DNA from: VFJZ01 sp046598415
GTDB taxonomy: Bacteria; Actinomycetota; Thermoleophilia; Gaiellales; F1-60-MAGs149
DNA length: 64,000 nucleotides
Assembly: GCA_046598415.1 (NCBI GenBank)
Contig: JBKJIG010000162.1
Span: forward strand, 31,870-95,869
Direction: 5' to 3'
The number at the start of each line of letters is the position of its first letter. The first letter of the stretch is position 1. The translations under genes were made by a program, and so were the position numbers. This document shows, in pieces, positions 59,165-64,000 of this stretch. The notes below the pieces were generated by a model. That model was given only the letters and a program-made list of their open reading frames with translations. It did no database searches and was not told the origin of the DNA.

Positions 59165-61617
59165 AGGTGCCCGTCTCCTGGCTGCGCGATTACGTCGCGT
59201 TCGACCTGCCGCTGGCCGAGCTGGCGGAGCGCCTCGTGCTGTCCGGGCTCGAGGTCGACCGCATCATCACGCGCGGCGCACCCGACCAGGGCTCGAACCA
59301 CGGTAACTTCCGCATCGGCCGCGTCGTCGAGTTCGGCAAGCATCCGAACGCCGACCGGCTGCGGCTGTGCCGGGTCGACGTGGGGCAGGCCGAGCCGCGC
59401 CAGATCGTCTGCGGCGCCTCCAACTTCGTCGTCGGCGACACCGTCGTCGTGGCGCTGCCGGGTGCGGTGCTGCCGGGCTCGCCGGAGCCGCTGCGCCAGG
59501 CCAAGCTGCGTGGCGAGCTGTCGGACGGGATGATGCTGTCCGAGCGCGAGCTGCAGCTCTCCGACGAGCACGACGGGATCATCCGCCTGCCCGACATCTA
59601 CGAGATCGGCTCCGAGGCCGGCGACCACTTCGCGCTCGAGGAGGTCGTGCTCGACCTCGAGGTGACCGCCAACCGCGGCGACCTGATGTGCGTCTACGGC
59701 ATCGCGCGCGAGATCTCGACGCTGCTCGACACCGACCTTCAGCCGCTGCCGGGCGTCCTGCCGGCGGCGACCGGCTCGCGCCCGACGTCGGACGTCGTCC
59801 GGGTCGGCGTCAACGACTTCGATCGCTGCCTGCGGTTCACGGCGCGCGCCTTCGACGGCATCACGGTCGCGGCGTCGCCGCTGCGCATCCGCCAGCGCAT
59901 CGCGGCCGCGGGCATGCGCCCGATCTCGAACGTCGTCGATATCACCAACTACGTGATGCTCGGCATCGGCAGCCCGACGCACGGCTACGACGCTGCGAAG
60001 ATCGCCGGCGGCGAGCTGACGGCGCGCCTCGCGCGGCCCGGCGAGTCGATCGTCACGCTCGACGGCAAGGCGCGCACGCTGACGCCGGACATGCTCGTGA
60101 TCGCCGACGCGGACGGCCCGAACGGCATCGCCGGCATCATGGGCGGCGAGACCTCGTCGACGACCGCTGACACCCGGACGGTCGTGCTGGAGGCTGCGAA
60201 CTTCGAGCGCTACGGCATCGCGCGCAGCGTCCAGGCGCTGGCCCTGCGCACCGACAGTGCCGGTCGGTGGATCCGCGGCGTCGATCCCCACCTCGCGCCC
60301 CAGGCGTCGGCGTGGGCGGCCGAGCTGCTGGTCGGGCTGGCCGGCGGCCAGATGCTGCCCGACGACCAGGACGTGGTCGCGCCGCTGCCGCAGCGCGAGC
60401 GCCTCGTGCTGCGGACGGGCTTCGCGGGCCAGATCCTCGGCCTGCCGATCGCGGACGACGAGGAGACGAGGATCCTCGCGCGGCTCGGCTTCGAGCCCGA
60501 GGTCTCCACCGATCCGCCCGGCGTCGCCGTGACGGTGCCCACCTGGCGCCTGAAGGACACGACGCGCGAGATCGACCTCGTCGAGGAGGTCGGCCGCATC
60601 CACGGCCTCGAGCTGTTGCCGCCGACGATCCCGGGCCGCACCGACAGCGGCGGCTCGCTGACGCCCGCGCAGGCCGTGCGGCGTCACGTCGAGGATGCGC
60701 TCGCCGGGATCGGCCTGCACGAGGCGTACACGCTCTCGCTCGTGGACGGCGATCTGTCCGACCTGTACGGGCTGGCCGACGACGATCCGCGCCGCCGGCT
60801 CATCGCGCTGCAGAACCCGCTCTCGGCCGACCTCGCGTACATGCGCCGGCTGCTGGTGCCGAGCCTGCTGCGGGCGATCCGCCGCAACCGGTCGGCCGGT
60901 CGTCCCGATACCGCGCTCTACGAGATCGCGCACCTCTACCACGCCCCTGGCGGCCAGGTCTCGACCGAGGCGCTGGCGCACGAGCCGTGGACGCTCGGCC
61001 TGGTGCTGTCCGGCCATCTGGGCGGCGGCTCCTGGACGGGTGCCGGTCGCGAGGCCGACTTCTTCACCGCGAAGGGCGTGCTCGAGACCGTCTGCGCGCG
61101 CCTCGGCGTGCCCGTGCGCCTGGAGCCGCTGCAGCAGCCCTACCTGCACCCGGGCCGCGCGGCGCGCATCGTGGTGGGTGCCGGCGGCGCGCGGGCCGGC
61201 GAGATCGGCGAGCTGCACCCGACGACGGCAGCGCGCTTCGATCTCGAGGGTCGGGTCGCGATCCTCGAGCTCGACCTCGACCTGCTCGCGGCGGCGGTGC
61301 CGGACGGATTCCGGTACGCGCCGGTCCCCGATCAGCCGCCGGTGCTGCAGGACATCGCCGTCGTCGTCGACGACACCATCCCGGCCGAGCAGATCATCGC
61401 CGCAGCCCGCGCGGCCGGTGCGCCGCTGCTGACGCACGTGCGCGTGTTCGACGTCTATCGGGACGACCACCGGCTCGGCCCCGGCAAGGTGTCGCTGGCG
61501 CTGCGCCTGGTCTTCCAGGACCCGGAGCGCACGCTGACGGAGGACGAGGCCAGCGCGGTGCGCGAGACGGTCGTGCAGGCGCTCGCCGCACGGTTCAACG
61601 CCGAGCTGCGGAGCTGA
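59161..61617 (+). CDS. pheT: Phenylalanyl-tRNA synthetase beta subunit
   Basis: The 818-residue subunit has all PheT domains in order: N-terminal KVPVSWLRDYVAFDLPLAEL, the EMAP-II-like tRNA-binding OB fold (GRVVEFGKHPNADRLRLCRV), B3/B4 editing (ARAFDGITVAASPLRIRQRI, ISNVVDITNYVMLGIGSPTH), B5, the catalytic-like core (NPLSADLAYMRRLLVPSLLR) and the C-terminal FDX-ACB domain (YAPVPDQPPVLQDIAVVVDD, LGPGKVSLALRLVFQDPERT). Length is normal. It is coupled to pheS by a 4-bp overlap. Confidence 0.97.
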   Translation: MKVPVSWLRDYVAFDLPLAELAERLVLSGLEVDRIITRGAPDQGSNHGNFRIGRVVEFGKHPNADRLRLCRVDVGQAEPRQIVCGASNFVVGDTVVVALPGAVLPGSPEPLRQAKLRGELSDGMMLSERELQLSDEHDGIIRLPDIYEIGSEAGDHFALEEVVLDLEVTANRGDLMCVYGIAREISTLLDTDLQPLPGVLPAATGSRPTSDVVRVGVNDFDRCLRFTARAFDGITVAASPLRIRQRIAAAGMRPISNVVDITNYVMLGIGSPTHGYDAAKIAGGELTARLARPGESIVTLDGKARTLTPDMLVIADADGPNGIAGIMGGETSSTTADTRTVVLEAANFERYGIARSVQALALRTDSAGRWIRGVDPHLAPQASAWAAELLVGLAGGQMLPDDQDVVAPLPQRERLVLRTGFAGQILGLPIADDEETRILARLGFEPEVSTDPPGVAVTVPTWRLKDTTREIDLVEEVGRIHGLELLPPTIPGRTDSGGSLTPAQAVRRHVEDALAGIGLHEAYTLSLVDGDLSDLYGLADDDPRRRLIALQNPLSADLAYMRRLLVPSLLRAIRRNRSAGRPDTALYEIAHLYHAPGGQVSTEALAHEPWTLGLVLSGHLGGGSWTGAGREADFFTAKGVLETVCARLGVPVRLEPLQQPYLHPGRAARIVVGAGGARAGEIGELHPTTAARFDLEGRVAILELDLDLLAAAVPDGFRYAPVPDQPPVLQDIAVVVDDTIPAEQIIAAARAAGAPLLTHVRVFDVYRDDHRLGPGKVSLALRLVFQDPERTLTEDEASAVRETVVQALAARFNAELRS

Positions 61618-61625
61618 CGAGGCAC

Positions 61626-62159
61626 GTGAACGGACCGATCCTGATCGAGCCGGCGGTGCACGGCGACGAGCGCGGCTTCTTCGTCGAGACCTACCGCGAG
61701 AGCTTCCTGACCGAGCGGGGCGTCACGCACGCCTGGGTACAGGACAACCATTCGCGGTCGTCGCGCGGGGTGCTGCGCGGCCTGCACTTCTCGGTCGAGC
61801 CGGGCCAGGCCAAGCTGATCCGCTGCGCGCGCGGTTCGATCCGCGACGTGATCGTCGACCTCCGCGTCGGCTCGCCGACGTTCGGCCACTGGCAGGCGAA
61901 CGACCTCGACGACGTCCACCACCACCAGCTGTACGTGCCAATCGGCTTCGCGCACGGCTTCGTCGTCACGAGCGACGTCGCCGACGTGGTCTACAAGTGC
62001 TCGGCGTACTACGACGGGGCCGTCGAACGGTCGCTGGCGTGGGATGACGCCGAGATCGGGATCGACTGGGGCGTGGCCGATCCCGTGGTGAGCGATCGCG
62101 ATCGGACAGCGCCGCGGCTGGCGGAGATCAGGGCCTCGATCCCGTTCCATAGCAGCTAG
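61626..62159 (+). CDS. rfbC: dTDP-4-dehydrorhamnose 3,5-epimerase family protein
   Basis: The 177-residue cupin has the RmlC pattern: IEPAVHGDERGFFVETYRES, VQDNHSRSSRGVLRGLHF (catalytic His), KLIRCARGSIRDVIVDLRVG, VPIGFAHGFVV, and YKCSAYYDGAVERSLAWDD (Tyr and Asp of the site). It is probably dTDP-rhamnose or a related deoxysugar epimerase. The GTG start is 8 bp after the pheT stop. It opens a surface-sugar region that continues on the other strand. Confidence 0.88.
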   Translation: MNGPILIEPAVHGDERGFFVETYRESFLTERGVTHAWVQDNHSRSSRGVLRGLHFSVEPGQAKLIRCARGSIRDVIVDLRVGSPTFGHWQANDLDDVHHHQLYVPIGFAHGFVVTSDVADVVYKCSAYYDGAVERSLAWDDAEIGIDWGVADPVVSDRDRTAPRLAEIRASIPFHSS

Positions 62160-63776
62160 TTACGGGCCGAAGAGCGTTCCGACGACAAACGGCCGCCCGG
62201 CGGCGCACGTCCGCTCCTGAATGCACGGCAAGAGGTTTCGCTCCCGCACGGACAACCCGCCGAGATCAGGCGCCGGACCTGTCAGACCCGAACTCTTCGG
62301 CTCCAGTTGAACCACAACTGCGCCGGTAACCGGCGGTGCACCGTCCACCGATATGCCCGCTGTGGTCTGCTTGCATGTGGATGTCACGCCTGCGGCGGGT
62401 GGCTGGTTAAAGCCGCGACAGAGCGGGATGGACGTGTTGAACCCGTACCGGAGGAAGTCGAGTGCGGGCATGAGAATAGGCCCCGGCAAGGCATACGTAT
62501 CGCGGCCGAGCCGGGCGCCGGGATCGAGGACGATGAGGGCGCCCTCGGGATTCGGTGCCCGAGATGTCGCTGACACGATCGTGCCGAGCACGCGACGTTG
62601 CTCGTCCGACCGTCCGTGCCAGTAGCTGCGCTCGCCCTCGGCCGCCAGCAGGACGAGGGCGACGAGCGCGAATGCCGCGACCTCCTCGGCTGGGCGCCAG
62701 TGTTGTCCCCCCACGGCCACGAGCGAGCAGACTGCGAGGGTCAACGGCAGAGCCGCGACGGCGAAGATCCGGAGGGGGTCGAGCAGCAGGCTGGGGCTCG
62801 GGTAGAACACGAGCGCAGTAAGCGGCGCGAGCAGAAACGCTACGACGGCGATCTGACCGTATCGCCAGCGGCCGCCTTCGATCGCCTCCTCTCGGTCTCG
62901 CAGGACCACCGCGACGACCAGGATGAGAACAACGAGCGCGACGACCGCGAGGACGCTCGTCACATGGCCCCGCGGGGCGTCCACGGGCGACAGGACGCCG
63001 CGCCAGACGCGTGGGAACAGATCGATCACCTCGTTGCTGGTCCTGCGCGCGCGGATGGTGATCGCTTCCTGGTACAGCGGCTTTTCGGACTGGAGCAGCC
63101 AGACGATTCGGATCCCGTTCACGGCGGCAGACAGATACCAGATGAGTGACAGCCGGATGCGCCGATGCCAGGTGAGCCCTGAACACGCGAGAAGGAGGAG
63201 TGGCGCAAGCGCCACGATTATGTACTGAGCCTCGTAGAGCAGGAGTGAGACCGCCTGTGCCGCCACCATCGCGACCGACGTGCTCCAGCTCAGACCGCGT
63301 CGTGCTTGGACGACCAACAGCCAGAACGCAACCACGATCAGGGCGCTCGACCAGTGCATGTGGACGGCGCGGAGCGTGAACGCCCCATCGTGGGCCGGGA
63401 AGACCGCGAACAGGATAGCTCCGGCCGCGACAATCCCCGGCCGCATGCGGAGCTCGCGCAAGAGGAGGACCATGGCTGCTGCCTTGAGGCCGAATGCGGA
63501 GGCCTGGACGAACTGGAGACCGACGAAGCTGTCGGGCGTCAGCCAGTATCCGACGGAGTGGGGCAGGACGGTCAGCGGTCGGATCGCCTGCGAAGCGAGT
63601 TGCGGGTCGGACGGCGTCCACAGCACGACACCCGCCGTGTCGAAGTAGGAGAAGACGCCCCACTCCTCGACGAGGCCCACGTCTCGGTACCACGGCACAG
63701 CCTGAAGTGCCGCGGCGATGAGCCCGGCCACGACTGCGAGGATGCCGGAGCGGACAGAAGCCGACCGGACCGTCAC
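62160..63776 (-). CDS. Polytopic membrane protein of a cell-surface sugar locus
   Basis: The 538-residue protein has about 12-13 hydrophobic helices and a C-terminal extracytoplasmic domain of about 120 residues with Cys residues (PLCRGFNQPPAAGVTSTCKQ, LPCIQERTCAAGRP). The loop between helices 1 and 2 has WYRDVGLVEEWGVFSYFDTA, with acidic residues at the place where GT-C glycosyltransferases or polymerases carry the catalytic Asp. It may be a glycosyltransferase/polymerase-type protein; no named family is certain. It starts at a GTG overlapping the upstream stop by 4 bp, directly before the first helix. It converges with rfbC with no gap. Confidence 0.65.
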   Translation of the reverse strand: MTVRSASVRSGILAVVAGLIAAALQAVPWYRDVGLVEEWGVFSYFDTAGVVLWTPSDPQLASQAIRPLTVLPHSVGYWLTPDSFVGLQFVQASAFGLKAAAMVLLLRELRMRPGIVAAGAILFAVFPAHDGAFTLRAVHMHWSSALIVVAFWLLVVQARRGLSWSTSVAMVAAQAVSLLLYEAQYIIVALAPLLLLACSGLTWHRRIRLSLIWYLSAAVNGIRIVWLLQSEKPLYQEAITIRARRTSNEVIDLFPRVWRGVLSPVDAPRGHVTSVLAVVALVVLILVVAVVLRDREEAIEGGRWRYGQIAVVAFLLAPLTALVFYPSPSLLLDPLRIFAVAALPLTLAVCSLVAVGGQHWRPAEEVAAFALVALVLLAAEGERSYWHGRSDEQRRVLGTIVSATSRAPNPEGALIVLDPGARLGRDTYALPGPILMPALDFLRYGFNTSIPLCRGFNQPPAAGVTSTCKQTTAGISVDGAPPVTGAVVVQLEPKSSGLTGPAPDLGGLSVRERNLLPCIQERTCAAGRPFVVGTLFGP

Positions 63777-64000
63777 CCGCGTGGCCGTACAACCAGCAGG
63801 AACTCCTCGTAGCTGCGAATGTAGTCGTCCGAGTCGTACGGCAACGACGCGAGGACGAGCAGCACGGCGTCCTGCGAATACCGGTACTGCGTCCCCCACC
63901 GCAGGGCGGGTACGAAGAGTCCGACGTCGGGGCGATCGAGCGTGAACTCCGTGCGGGAGATCCCGTCGTCGACGAGGCACCGGACGCTGCCGCTGAGGCA
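63773..64000 (-). CDS. FdtA/QdtA-like sugar 3,4-ketoisomerase (WxcM C-terminal), partial
   Basis: The window ends inside this gene; 75 codons of its 3' end are visible. They read CLSGSVRCLVDDGISRTEFT, LDRPDVGLFVPALRWGTQYR, YSQDAVLLVLASLPYDSDDY, IRSYEEFLLVVRP. This is the second half of the cupin family that isomerises dTDP-4-keto-6-deoxyglucose (FdtA, QdtA, TylM-like). Its TGA overlaps the GTG of the membrane protein by 4 bp. With rfbC nearby it points to a deoxysugar glycan pathway. Confidence 0.78.
   Translation of the reverse strand, partial: CLSGSVRCLVDDGISRTEFTLDRPDVGLFVPALRWGTQYRYSQDAVLLVLASLPYDSDDYIRSYEEFLLVVRPRG

Overview
The window is high-GC bacterial chromosome with GTG and TTG starts, many 1-4 bp gene overlaps, and several genes that appear to start without a leader. 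Gene content (Rex, H+-pyrophosphatase, ECF sigma/anti-sigma pair, Holin-X plus DUF3618 pair, collagen-like and Ig-like secreted proteins with an Ala-rich signal peptide) suggests Actinomycetota, most likely class Thermoleophilia (Solirubrobacterales-like). The lineage is inferred from gene style only; there is no rRNA here.

Layout. 1-5338: end of a secreted subtilisin-like protease, a glutaredoxin-like protein, the redox repressor rex, a zinc-finger anti-sigma protein, and a tight three-gene operon (YbdK-type carboxylate-amine ligase, DUF1844-like protein, mtnP). 5519-9785 (minus): thiamine operon thiO-thiS-thiG-thiED with a PilZ protein at its end, led by a TPP riboswitch whose P1 stem contains the thiO start codon. 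9796-15140: collagen-like secreted protein, H+-PPase, and an M20 peptidase/ectoine-hydrolase-like M24 pair. 15130-17150: a frameshifted small gene, a SemiSWEET transporter, and an MNT/HEPN toxin-antitoxin-like pair with a 20-bp periodic operator. 17160-22264: a citrate synthase carrying an N-terminal DNA-binding domain, divergent from an ordinary citrate synthase, then hom and thrC, also divergent. 22257-27581: HAD-like protein, VanZ protein, a large secreted Ig-like protein, a short TPR-like protein and PcrA helicase.

27622-31044: tRNA-Val(GAC) followed by a gene-poor stretch with fragments of a recombinase, a terminase large subunit and HNH nucleases. I read this as a decayed prophage integrated at the tRNA. 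31045-38450: ECF sigma factor and partner, small secreted and ABM-like proteins, an MFS permease, a truncated PQQ dehydrogenase pseudogene, the Holin-X/DUF3618 pair, a VOC protein and a DUF402 protein.

38439-44045 (minus): a DHA2 efflux permease and the polyamine importer potDBCA. 44161-53881: inositol-phosphatase family protein, DEAD-box helicase behind a structured leader, CtpE-like P-type ATPase, a Lon-like protease with degenerate ATPase motifs, a Cof-type HAD phosphatase and thrS. 54128-61617: the translation cluster infC-rpmI-rplT-trmH-like and pheS-pheT, with metF-like and methyltransferase genes on the other strand. Two copies of a 64-bp hairpin repeat lie in the convergent gap. 61626-64000: start of a cell-surface sugar locus (rfbC, a large membrane protein, and a partial FdtA-like ketoisomerase).
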